NCBI GenBank assembly: GCA_025998735.1
Contig: BNWJ01000033.1
Span: 1 to 12,080 of the forward strand
From: Alphaproteobacteria bacterium
GTDB taxonomy: Bacteria > Pseudomonadota > Alphaproteobacteria > UBA3830
DNA length: 12,080 nt
Reading direction: 5' to 3'
The notes beneath the pieces are model-generated. The model saw nothing but the letters and a program-made list of their open reading frames with translations, did no database searches and was not told the origin of the DNA. Below, piece by piece: positions 1 through 5,809 of this stretch (the first letter of the stretch is position 1; each line of letters opens with the position of its first letter). Position numbers and translations under genes: made by a program.

Positions 1-136
1 AAAGAAGAATCATCTCCTCCAGGGGGCGCTTGAAAAATCGACCGGGACCACTGTATTTCCCTATAACTTCCGTTGCCCACTGCGGCGCAACCCTCTCGTG
101 AATTAGCTCAAATTCCGCAACCCTTACACCAAACAC
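1..136 (-). pseudogene. Transposase N-terminal fragment, IS5/HARBI-like (partial, runs off left edge)
   Basis: An open minus-strand frame from the left edge to a possible GTG at 134-136 encodes VFGVRVAEFELIHERV followed by ...YSGPGRFFKRPLEEMILL. The pattern 'GV..aeFe.i.erv' and then 'G.GR..k.pLEeMiLL' resembles the N-terminal helix-turn-helix region of IS5-type (DDE_Tnp_4/HARBI-like) transposases; this is recognition by eye. The frame stays open upstream to a TAG in the adjacent inverted-repeat arm, with no ATG and no Shine-Dalgarno sequence. A neighbouring frame in the arm reads KIRKYDRFKKL, which looks like the expected residues just before this point, so the 5' end appears frameshifted. 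The catalytic domain lies outside the window. Confidence 0.4.
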
Positions 137-350
137 ATTGAAAAATATAGCTTTTTGAATCTGTCGTATTTTCTAATTTTTGTTTTCGTCACTATCTGAC
201 GATAAAAGCTTTTCAGAAATTTATGAAAAAAGATTCGGGATAGAAAAATGTTTCCAAGACCAAAAAAGCTCCGGATTTGATATTGAGAAAACAAAAATTA
301 GAAAATACGACAGATTCAAAAAGTTATATTTTTCAATGTGTTTGGTGTAA
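124..350. repeat. Long inverted repeat, 64-bp arms, 99-bp centre
   Basis: Positions 124-187 and 287-350 are reverse complements over 64 bp with a single mismatch (atag against ataa). The outer ends read TTACACC...GGTGTAA. Pairing continues weakly into the centre (tcactatc at 189-196 against tcaatatc after reverse complement). The left arm is continuous with the transposase fragment at 1-136, so the right arm is an inverted copy of that gene's 5' portion rather than a simple terminal repeat. Both arms carry the same apparent frameshift. It may be a head-to-head IS remnant or a MITE-like derivative. Confidence 0.8.
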
Positions 351-527
351 TTGTTTGCTGTGCTGGTTGGAGAATATGTGCAGAACAACAATCATCCACT
401 TAAAAAAAAATTCATATTCTTGCGGACGTGTTATTAGCATTTTCAAGCTCGGATGGTTCGCATGCAAGTTGTTTTTTAAACAAGCAATTCGACTAATTGT
501 TAAAAAAAATCCATAGATTATTATGAT
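351..527. other. AT-rich intergenic stretch, no gene recognised
   Basis: Between the inverted repeat and the hairpin at 528-565 there is A/T-rich sequence with homopolymer runs (for example A8 near 503-510). Short open frames cross it on both strands, but none has a ribosome binding site or a recognisable protein, and they overlap the repeat arm and the hairpin. I see no RNA gene or convincing promoter here. Confidence 0.5.
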
Positions 528-565
528 GGGGCGGAGCAAGGGGGAAGCCCCTCGCCCCTTCGCTC
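528..565 (-). terminator. GC-rich stem-loop after the coiled-coil gene (terminator-like or REP-like)
   Basis: Two alternative stems are possible: GGGGCG (528-533) with CGCCCC (553-558) around an inner AGGGG/CCCCT, or GAGCAAGGGG (534-543) with CCCCTTCGCTC (555-565) with one bulged base. It lies about 20 bases beyond the stop codon of the minus-strand gene that ends at 586. On that strand it is not followed directly by a T run (a T8 run comes about 18 bases later), so intrinsic termination is plausible but not classical. A REP-type repeat is the alternative. Confidence 0.45.
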
Positions 566-585
566 TAGCTCCATATTGCAATCGT

Positions 586-1830
586 TTACCGTCTCCCAGC
601 TGTTCTTTTTCCCGTTGCCTTAGCCGTCGTTTCAGCCAGTTTAGCTTTCTGAGCTTCTTCAGCCAGTTTAGCTTTCTGAGCTTCTTCAGCCAGTTTAGCT
701 TTCTCCGCTTCCGCGGCAGCTTTAGCCTCTTTCTCAGTTTTCTCAGCCTGTTTAGCTTTTAAGGCTGCTAGCTCAGCCTCCAGGGCTTCTTCTTTTTGTT
801 TAGCTTTCTTGGCTTCTTCTGCCGCTTCAGCTTCCTTTCTAGCTTCCTCTTCCTGTTTAGCTTTCTGAGCTTTTGCTGTCGCTTCTTCCTCTGCCAGCTT
901 AGTCCGTAAGGCCTCTATCTCAGCTTTCAGAGCTTCGGTTTGCTGCCTAGCTTTTTCAGCTTCCTCTGCTGCCCGTCTGGCTCTCTCAGCTTCTTCAGCT
1001 TTCTTCGCGCTCTGTGCTTCCTCTTCAGCTCTAGCCTCTTCCTCAGCTTTCTCCTTCTGTTGAGCTTCCATGGCTGCGATCTCAGCTTTCAGAGCCTCCT
1101 CTTCCTGCCTAGCTTTCTCAGCTTGCGCGGCTGCTTCAGCCTCTTTCTTAGCTTCCTCTGCTCGTTTAGCTCTTTTAGTTTCCTCGTCCGCTTTAGCCTT
1201 TGCCTGCTGAGCCTCCACGGCCTCTATCTGAGCTTGTAGATCCGCAGCTTCATCATTCTCCCGCTCTTTCGCCTGCGCAATATCAGCCCCAATCTTTCCC
1301 GCGGTGTTATAAAATGTAGATATTGCGTTACTGAGCTCGTCCGACCTCCGGGGCGGCGCTTTCGGCCATTCAGTGATGAACTCCGGGAATGAATCAACTT
1401 TTCCTGCTTTAATTACCTCTCTAACAAGTCGCTGTGTGCTCTTCAGAGCAGCCACAGCGTCACCACAGTCGGGAACAGTATCAGCGGTTTTCCTGCAGCG
1501 CTGAATGGATTCTAGCGCTGCATCAACAATTTTTTCTAAAGCCTTTACGCAGGCATCCACTTTCGACGTATAGACACGATTTTTCGTTTCGAAGGCCTTA
1601 AGCCCAGCGATAAAATTTTTCACAATAGCCCGCGCCGTCTTCGCGTCTTCGACGTAGCTTTCGTCGCCGTAGTAATCTCTTAGCGCTTTTTTCGAGTTAC
1701 TGTTATTCCACCCAGCCGGAGATTTCACGTCCGATCTCGAGTTCTCAGTCAGAGACCAGGCGTCCACATCTGCGACGCCGCCAGCTGCCAACATAACTGT
1801 GACAGCGGATCCCAATAATAACTTTCTCAT
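586..1830 (-). CDS. Secreted Ala/Glu/Lys-rich coiled-coil protein (downstream paralog)
   Basis: 414 aa, function unknown. Residues 1 to about 24 form a Sec signal peptide (MRKLLLGSAV..., hydrophobic core, AGGVADVDA), so the protein probably acts in the periplasm or outside the cell. Residues about 25-190 match the N-terminal region of the adjacent paralog: GWNN, KKAL, NFIAGLK.F.TKN..YTSKVD.CV, PDC.DA, ST.RLV.EV..AG...SFP. From about 190 to the end it is almost pure coiled coil, TolA-like in composition, containing a recurring ALKAEIAALEAQ-type module (four versions) and a terminal KLAEEAQKA nonapeptide repeat. The C terminus is basic (TGKRTAGRR). The ATG overlaps the upstream gene's stop by 4 bases (ATGA) and has a strong AAAGGAGGGAG ribosome binding site, so the two genes are co-translated. 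Base composition is visibly more G/C-rich than in the genes at 7.7-11.8 kb. An effector, adhesin or envelope-spanning scaffold are all possible. Confidence 0.85.
   Translation of the reverse strand: MRKLLLGSAVTVMLAAGGVADVDAWSLTENSRSDVKSPAGWNNSNSKKALRDYYGDESYVEDAKTARAIVKNFIAGLKAFETKNRVYTSKVDACVKALEKIVDAALESIQRCRKTADTVPDCGDAVAALKSTQRLVREVIKAGKVDSFPEFITEWPKAPPRRSDELSNAISTFYNTAGKIGADIAQAKERENDEAADLQAQIEAVEAQQAKAKADEETKRAKRAEEAKKEAEAAAQAEKARQEEEALKAEIAAMEAQQKEKAEEEARAEEEAQSAKKAEEAERARRAAEEAEKARQQTEALKAEIEALRTKLAEEEATAKAQKAKQEEEARKEAEAAEEAKKAKQKEEALEAELAALKAKQAEKTEKEAKAAAEAEKAKLAEEAQKAKLAEEAQKAKLAETTAKATGKRTAGRR
633..704 (-). repeat. 27-bp tandem direct repeat in the coiled-coil gene
   Basis: Two perfect 27-bp copies (633-659 and 660-686) are followed by 18 identical bases of a third (687-704). 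Each encodes the nonapeptide KLAEEAQKA near the C terminus of the 414-aa protein. The unit is a multiple of three, so copy number can change by slippage without loss of frame. Confidence 0.9.
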
Positions 1831-2546
1831 TCTCCCTCCTTTATAGTAGTTTTATCAGCTTTTAAGGCCGCTAGCTTAGCTTTCAGTTCGGTTATCGCAG
1901 CATCGTGTTGCGCAGTGCGCGGACTCGGTGCCGTTACCTTTGCGGGCAGTTCATCGTGTGCCGCATCTTTCGGTGTCGAATGTTCCTTCGCTTTTTCAAT
2001 GTCTTCTGCCAGTTCGTTCACGGCCCCATAATATTCGCGCGTTCCTTTGCTAAGCTGATTTGGCTTCGCTGGTGGCCCCTCCGGCCATCCTTCTATTGAC
2101 GGGAAGCTTTCAATCTCCCCAGCTTTTTGTACCTCCTTAACCAATCGGCGTGTACTATTCAGAGCAGGTATCGCATCAGCGCAGTCTGGAATAATATCTG
2201 CCGTTTTTCTGATACGCCAAATAGATTCCGCTGCCGCTTTAATCCTCCCCCAATCTTCTACACAGGTGTCCACTTTCGACGTGTAGCGAATATTCTTTGT
2301 TTTGAAGTTCTTGAGCCCGGCGATAAAATTTTCTGCAATAGCATGCGCTGTAGCGGCATCATCTATGCATTGTTTGAGATCGCCGTCGTAACAGTCAGTT
2401 AACGCTTTCTTTGCAGCGGGGTTATTCCATCCCAATGGACTTTTTCTGGACGATTTACCGCTAACCGAAGGCCTTGCATCCACATCTGCGACGCCGCCAG
2501 CTGCCAACATAATTGCGACAGCTGAACCTAATAATAACCTTTTCAT
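1827..2546 (-). CDS. Secreted protein, short paralog of the coiled-coil protein
   Basis: 239 aa, function unknown. It starts MKRLLLGSAVAIMLAAGG with cleavage likely around ADVDA, a signal peptide almost identical to that of the downstream paralog, so the pair arose by tandem duplication. The mature N-terminal domain (about residues 25-180) aligns along its length with the 414-aa protein and has four cysteines (LTDCYDGD, LKQC, VDTCVED, IPDCADA); the paralog has lost the first two but gained one in SIQRCRK. The C terminus ends in one short helical module (ELKAKLAALKADK), the unit that is multiplied in the paralog. Start: ATG at 2546 with AGGAGGG six bases upstream, preceded by a plausible promoter. 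It is the first gene of a two-gene operon. Confidence 0.85.
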   Translation of the reverse strand: MKRLLLGSAVAIMLAAGGVADVDARPSVSGKSSRKSPLGWNNPAAKKALTDCYDGDLKQCIDDAATAHAIAENFIAGLKNFKTKNIRYTSKVDTCVEDWGRIKAAAESIWRIRKTADIIPDCADAIPALNSTRRLVKEVQKAGEIESFPSIEGWPEGPPAKPNQLSKGTREYYGAVNELAEDIEKAKEHSTPKDAAHDELPAKVTAPSPRTAQHDAAITELKAKLAALKADKTTIKEGE

Positions 2547-2568
2547 TTTCCCTCCTGTATAATGGTTA

Positions 2569-2598
2569 ATACTAGATAGTATAGTGACAAAGTGTTAA
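2569..2598 (-). promoter_or_regulatory. Putative promoter and palindromic site before the secreted-protein operon
   Basis: On the minus strand, TTAACA (2593-2598) lies 18 bases before TAGTAT (2569-2574), followed by the AGGAGGG ribosome binding site of the gene starting at 2546. TATACT within the spacer is an alternative -10. The -10 box is one arm of a perfect 14-bp palindrome (ATACTA-TC-TAGTAT, 2569-2582), which could be an operator. The rest of the 197-bp gap to lnt is AT-rich, with no hairpin terminator seen. Confidence 0.45.
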
Positions 2599-2743
2599 AA
2601 AAACGTTAATTTATATAAAAAACATCAAAAAATTTCGCAATCTTACGTTTGTTGTAATAATCGCGCTCCATACGATCTCAAATTTGAAGGAAATATACGA
2701 TATACTAAGATGCAAAAATTATCCGATCCGAATAAATGGCTAT

Positions 2744-4540
2744 TTAACGCATAGCATTACTAGGTGGAGAATGAAATAATCGTTTAGTCTGGCGATAAGA
2801 AACAATCCCGGCTACAGCTAAAATCATTAGCCAGAACAGTATATCGCCGTACTTCTTATATGGAGTTTCGCCCAGCAATTTTTCGGGAATATAAAAATCC
2901 ACGAATCCAGCGCTATTCATGGGAATTCTGCATATTTCTCGTCCGCAGGGATCAAATACAGCGCTTATGCCATAGTTAGTGCATCGCACAAGTGGAACGC
3001 CCAGCTCCACGGCCCTCGCTCGTACAATCTGCAAATGTTGATACGGCTCAGATGTGGGACCGAACCAGGCATCGTTTGTTACATTTATAACCAGCGAAAC
3101 AGTGGGTGGTTGCACCACGGGCATTTTCTCTTGCTGAAGCAGCTTCGACACCGCAATTACATCTCGCACACACTTCGGAAAGGCAGAAAACGCGGATGGT
3201 GCAACCATGGAGAAGGCGGCTTCGTAGCATATGGCCATGGCCATTTTCAATCCGTTAATCTCCAAAACACGCGGCGATTTCCCAACGGCAAAGTCACCTA
3301 TGTCGGCGGCTATTCCCTGAAGCGGCGTTGGAACGAAGCTTCGAAACGGAATATATTCCCCAAATGGAACCAAATGAATCTTGTCGTAACAGCCGACGTT
3401 CTCTCCTAAATGATTGACCACAACTATGCTATTGTAGATCTCGTGTGTGTCCAGATCCTCACGAACAGCGCCCAGAATTAGATGAACTCCCGGTCTCAAA
3501 ACCGCCTGAAAAGCCTCCTGAAGATCGGCGCGCCTTTCGTTATATAGATATGGCAACGACGCCTCCGGCCACACGATGAAATCCAATTTATCTTTACTGA
3601 TACTGTATCCCAGATGCTTCCAGAAATTCTGCTTGGCTAATTCTCTATTGCCTTTTTCAGTCTGCGTCAGATTGCATTGCACCATGCGCATTTTATGTGG
3701 AGTAAATTTAGTGTCATGCAAATTTATCCTGAAAACACCAAAGAGAACTATGAAAATCAGCAGAAATATGCCCATCAACTCGGAAATAATGGAATTTTTT
3801 ATGTCATTTCTGCGGAGAAAAACAAAAGACGCTCCCAGTAGGCAAGAAATCAACATTGTGATGAAACTAAGTCCGTATACTCCCCATATGCTCACGGTCT
3901 GCATGAATATTTCATGACAAGTCCATATATACGCCGGAAGAATCCACGGAAATCCCAGCGAAAAATGTCCGTAAAAATACATTGCTACCGAGCATAAAGC
4001 TGGAAATATCAGAGCACGTTCGTACAGGTTTGACGATATTTTCCCGGTTATCCATGCAGCTGCCGCTAGCTGAATGGAAAAATACGCTGGCACAATAACT
4101 ATAGCAAACGGTATCAGCATCCAATGCTTCTCTAGCTCAATTGTCAGTGGATACACTAGCCAATATAAACAGCACACATGCATCAACAAAAAAGTGCGTG
4201 CCGCACATGCATAAATGGCTTCGCCACCTTCCGAAGGGTATGAGAGCGCTATCTTCGATGTCGAATCTGAATCAGCATGGGTAACGCGTGTGCTGCAAGC
4301 ACCTTCAACATCGAACACAGCACTCGCATACGTTTCAGAAGATCGCGAAGCAGAAAACGGGTCCAGCTTCAAGCTAGTGAAGAACAGCCATCCGAAAGAT
4401 AGAATAAACGCCGGAAACAGGTTAAATGGAGCAAATCCAAGAGCGGCAATCGCTCCCATCAGACAATGTTGCAGAACAGCGCTATGCCTGATCTTATTTG
4501 CTAGAGAAATCCAGATACATTTTTGATGGCACGGGTCCAT
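2744..4540 (-). CDS. lnt: Apolipoprotein N-acyltransferase with two in-frame palindromic insertions
   Basis: Inner-membrane enzyme that adds the third acyl chain to the N-terminal cysteine of lipoproteins. The N-terminal half is a set of hydrophobic segments (GFAPFNLFPAFILSFGWLFF and following); the C-terminal half is the nitrilase-like domain. The triad known from E. coli (Glu267, Lys335, Cys387) is present: Glu326 (VWPEAS), Lys387 (YDKIHLVPFGEYIP) and Cys439 (MAICYEAAF), with the Lys-Cys spacing of 52 as in E. coli. NDAWFG follows. At 598 aa it is longer than the usual 500-530; the excess falls at residues 64-108 and 445-478, both lying on long DNA palindromes. The start at 4540 is chosen for AAGGGAG just upstream; an ATG at 4564 (606 aa) is the alternative. 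Either overlaps the end of the dcd-like gene A, so it is likely the last gene of that operon. All key residues remain, so it is probably functional. Confidence 0.93.
   Translation of the reverse strand: MDPCHQKCIWISLANKIRHSAVLQHCLMGAIAALGFAPFNLFPAFILSFGWLFFTSLKLDPFSASRSSETYASAVFDVEGACSTRVTHADSDSTSKIALSYPSEGGEAIYACAARTFLLMHVCCLYWLVYPLTIELEKHWMLIPFAIVIVPAYFSIQLAAAAWITGKISSNLYERALIFPALCSVAMYFYGHFSLGFPWILPAYIWTCHEIFMQTVSIWGVYGLSFITMLISCLLGASFVFLRRNDIKNSIISELMGIFLLIFIVLFGVFRINLHDTKFTPHKMRMVQCNLTQTEKGNRELAKQNFWKHLGYSISKDKLDFIVWPEASLPYLYNERRADLQEAFQAVLRPGVHLILGAVREDLDTHEIYNSIVVVNHLGENVGCYDKIHLVPFGEYIPFRSFVPTPLQGIAADIGDFAVGKSPRVLEINGLKMAMAICYEAAFSMVAPSAFSAFPKCVRDVIAVSKLLQQEKMPVVQPPTVSLVINVTNDAWFGPTSEPYQHLQIVRARAVELGVPLVRCTNYGISAVFDPCGREICRIPMNSAGFVDFYIPEKLLGETPYKKYGDILFWLMILAVAGIVSYRQTKRLFHSPPSNAMR
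3108..3206. repeat. Imperfect palindromic element inside lnt (second insertion)
   Basis: Left end GGTTGCACCA (3108-3117) and right end TGGTGCAACC (3197-3206) are exact inverse complements. Pairing continues through gggcattttct against cgcgttttctg and on towards the centre with mismatches. The 99 bp equal 33 codons and correspond to the extra residues between ICYE and NDAWFG of Lnt; the family usually has about 22 residues there and this protein has about 48. It is read as ...SAFSAFPKCVRDVI.... Confidence 0.65.
4218..4351. repeat. Imperfect palindromic element inside lnt (first insertion)
   Basis: Arms beginning GCTTCGC at each end match at about 38 of 49 aligned bases, sharing GCTTCGC, CTTC, GAA, GTATG, GAG, GCT and TTCGATGT blocks. 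The 134-bp element is translated through in frame as a hydrophilic Ser/Ala-rich segment (about residues 64-108 of the 598-aa Lnt) placed between two membrane segments where family members have only a short loop. The layout resembles Rickettsia palindromic elements, which also insert in frame in genes. Confidence 0.7.
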
Positions 4541-5018
4541 GAGCTCCCTTGTATTTTCCGTCATATTTTCTTATTTCCCCACATGGTACCCAGAACGTCA
4601 CCTGTCCTATTTGCATTCCCGGATATATGGTGACCGGCTGCACTGCGTTCAGCTGGAGCGTCAATTGATTTATGGAACCAATGTCTATGAGATCCGCCGT
4701 GATGTTTATGAACAATCCCAGCCTTCCGATGGACGATCGTCCCCTTATTATCGGACAAAAATGATCGCTCCCAATGACCTCTCTCGTGTGCCCCAGATAT
4801 ACGGTCCCACTGGCCAACGTAATTCCAGATTCTGGAATAATCATCTCGCGCACTTCGTTTTCTTTTTTGGCGTCCAGCACATAATTGTTGTAGACCATGA
4901 GCCTATCGCCAAGAGTAAAATTATACGAATTCGGATTCAACTGAGACGTTTCAAATGGATCAATAACGATCTTTTTTTCTTTAACATTTTTTAGGATTTC
5001 ATTTCCGGTAAGAATCAT
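4494..5018 (-). CDS. dcd: dCTP deaminase-like protein, copy A (catalytic Glu replaced by Gln)
   Basis: 174 aa, dCTP deaminase/dUTPase superfamily. dCTP deaminase converts dCTP to dUTP for thymidylate synthesis and works as a trimer with active sites at subunit interfaces. Visible family features: LNPNSYNFTLG near the N terminus, GRSSIGRLGLF (R94, S95, S96, R99), TADLID (D112), the YPGMQIGQ strand, and a C-terminal KYDGKY...SKMYLDF tail that in relatives closes over the nucleotide. The residue matching E. coli Glu138, the general base, is Gln122 (LTLQL); the spacing from R94 (28) and from D112 (10) matches E. coli exactly. The ATG overlaps the stop of copy B by 4 bases (ATGA), with GGAG seven bases upstream. 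Deaminase activity alone is doubtful; a subunit, dUTPase or sensor role is possible. Confidence 0.85.
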   Translation of the reverse strand: MILTGNEILKNVKEKKIVIDPFETSQLNPNSYNFTLGDRLMVYNNYVLDAKKENEVREMIIPESGITLASGTVYLGHTREVIGSDHFCPIIRGRSSIGRLGLFINITADLIDIGSINQLTLQLNAVQPVTIYPGMQIGQVTFWVPCGEIRKYDGKYKGAHGPVPSKMYLDFSSK

Positions 5019-5557
5019 GCGTCCACTCCATTTTTCTGACCAAATTCCTTGTATATTTCACTGGATTTCGCCTCGGAAAACTCAGCGTATTTCCCATCAT
5101 ATTGGCGAGAATTATCTCCGTCCGTTTTCCAGAAGGACACCTGTCCAATGCGCATCATGGGATATATTTTTATTGGCTGCACCGCCTTCAGCTCCAGCGT
5201 CCATTTATGCTTCGCGCCAAGATTGCCAAGATCCGCTGTGATTTGTAAAAATAATCCCAATCTTCCGAGAGATGTCTTCCCTATGAGAGACGGCACGAAA
5301 AAATCACTGCCGATTTCCTCGAAAGTGTTTGCAAGATATGTCTTGTTCGGAGATAAAATGTAGCCGTCATCTGTGAAATTAATTTCGTTGTAGGACGTTT
5401 GCTTTTTGGGATCCACCGGAAGATCCATTATTTCCAGTAATTTATAATCGATTCTGTAGTCGCAACTATTTGGATTTAACATGGACTCATCAAAAGGATC
5501 TATGTGAATCATTCCGTTCGTTACGCTTTTTAAAATTTCATGATATGTCAGTATCAT
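5015..5557 (-). CDS. dcd: dCTP deaminase-like protein, copy B (Glu kept, phosphate-site residues changed)
   Basis: 180 aa, aligned without gaps to copy A through the active-site region (MILTYHEILK against MILTGNEILK; DPF...LNPNS; GRLGLF; ITADL; AVQP; IYP; IGQV.FW). It keeps the catalytic Glu (E122, WTLEL) and R99, but has K94-T95-S96 where relatives have Arg-Ser-Ser, N112 (LGNLG) in place of the Asp, and a diverged C-terminal tail (SEAKSSEIYKEF). The start is set at 5557: an in-frame codon for Met 20 residues upstream would lie at or above a good promoter (5583-5611), the alignment with copy A begins here, and AAGGGGG precedes the ATG. First gene of the operon copy B, copy A, lnt. Transcription probably serves all three. 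Confidence 0.85.
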   Translation of the reverse strand: MILTYHEILKSVTNGMIHIDPFDESMLNPNSCDYRIDYKLLEIMDLPVDPKKQTSYNEINFTDDGYILSPNKTYLANTFEEIGSDFFVPSLIGKTSLGRLGLFLQITADLGNLGAKHKWTLELKAVQPIKIYPMMRIGQVSFWKTDGDNSRQYDGKYAEFSEAKSSEIYKEFGQKNGVDA

Positions 5558-5582
5558 TGGCCCCCTTAACCGATTGCGTATA

Positions 5583-5611
5583 AATATATTTAAAATTGCA
5601 GGCCAATGCAA
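5583..5611 (-). promoter_or_regulatory. Sigma-70-type promoter of the dcd-dcd-lnt operon
   Basis: On the minus strand, TTGCAT (5606-5611) and TATATT (5583-5588) are separated by exactly 17 bases. The -10 box lies about 25 bases upstream of the ATG at 5557, leaving room for a short leader with AAGGGGG. Its position argues against any translation start upstream of 5557 for copy B. Confidence 0.6.
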
Positions 5612-5719
5612 CTGCAAACCAGATCAAATGCCGGGGTTTCATATATTTTCCCAACACATTCAAGTCGTATATCGTACCGCTTTTAAAGTCATTATTTTCA
5701 ATTTAGTTTGGTGTACAGG

Positions 5720-5760
5720 CATTTTCCGCTTCGCTTTCGGTTGATGGTATGCCGTATGCA
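5720..5760. repeat. Possible remnant of the lnt palindromic element
   Basis: The stretch TTTTCcGCTTCGCttTC...TGA..GTATGC matches the sequence around one arm of the element at 4218-4351 (minus strand: TTTTCtGCTTCGCgaTC...TGA...GTATGC) with a few substitutions and one length difference. It lies in the 250-bp gap between xseA and dcd copy B. No matching second arm is seen nearby. The rest of that gap holds only the promoter at 5583-5611. Confidence 0.35.
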
Positions 5761-5809
5761 TTGCACATAAACAGAAGTAGACATGCGTAATGTAATCACT
5801 GGACGCTGG

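Noticed and set aside
333-581. 82-codon minus-strand frame over the inverted repeat and GC hairpin
   Set aside because: It has no ribosome binding site, begins in the hairpin, ends in the repeat arm, and its composition is that of AT-rich noncoding DNA.
523-1239. Plus-strand Ser/Phe/Leu-rich frames opposite the coiled-coil gene
   Set aside because: They are complementary-strand artefacts of the Ala/Glu/Lys-rich repeats; the minus-strand gene has the signal peptide, ribosome binding site and paralog.
5538-5642. 34-codon minus-strand frame starting MKPRHLIWFAVALACNF, signal-like, upstream of dcd copy B
   Set aside because: It overlaps the promoter at 5583-5611 and the start of copy B in another frame, has only a weak ribosome binding site, and ends inside copy B.
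5706-5716. GTTTGGTGTA shared with the right arm of the repeat at 340-350
   Set aside because: Only ten bases match and the flanks do not, so chance is the simplest explanation.
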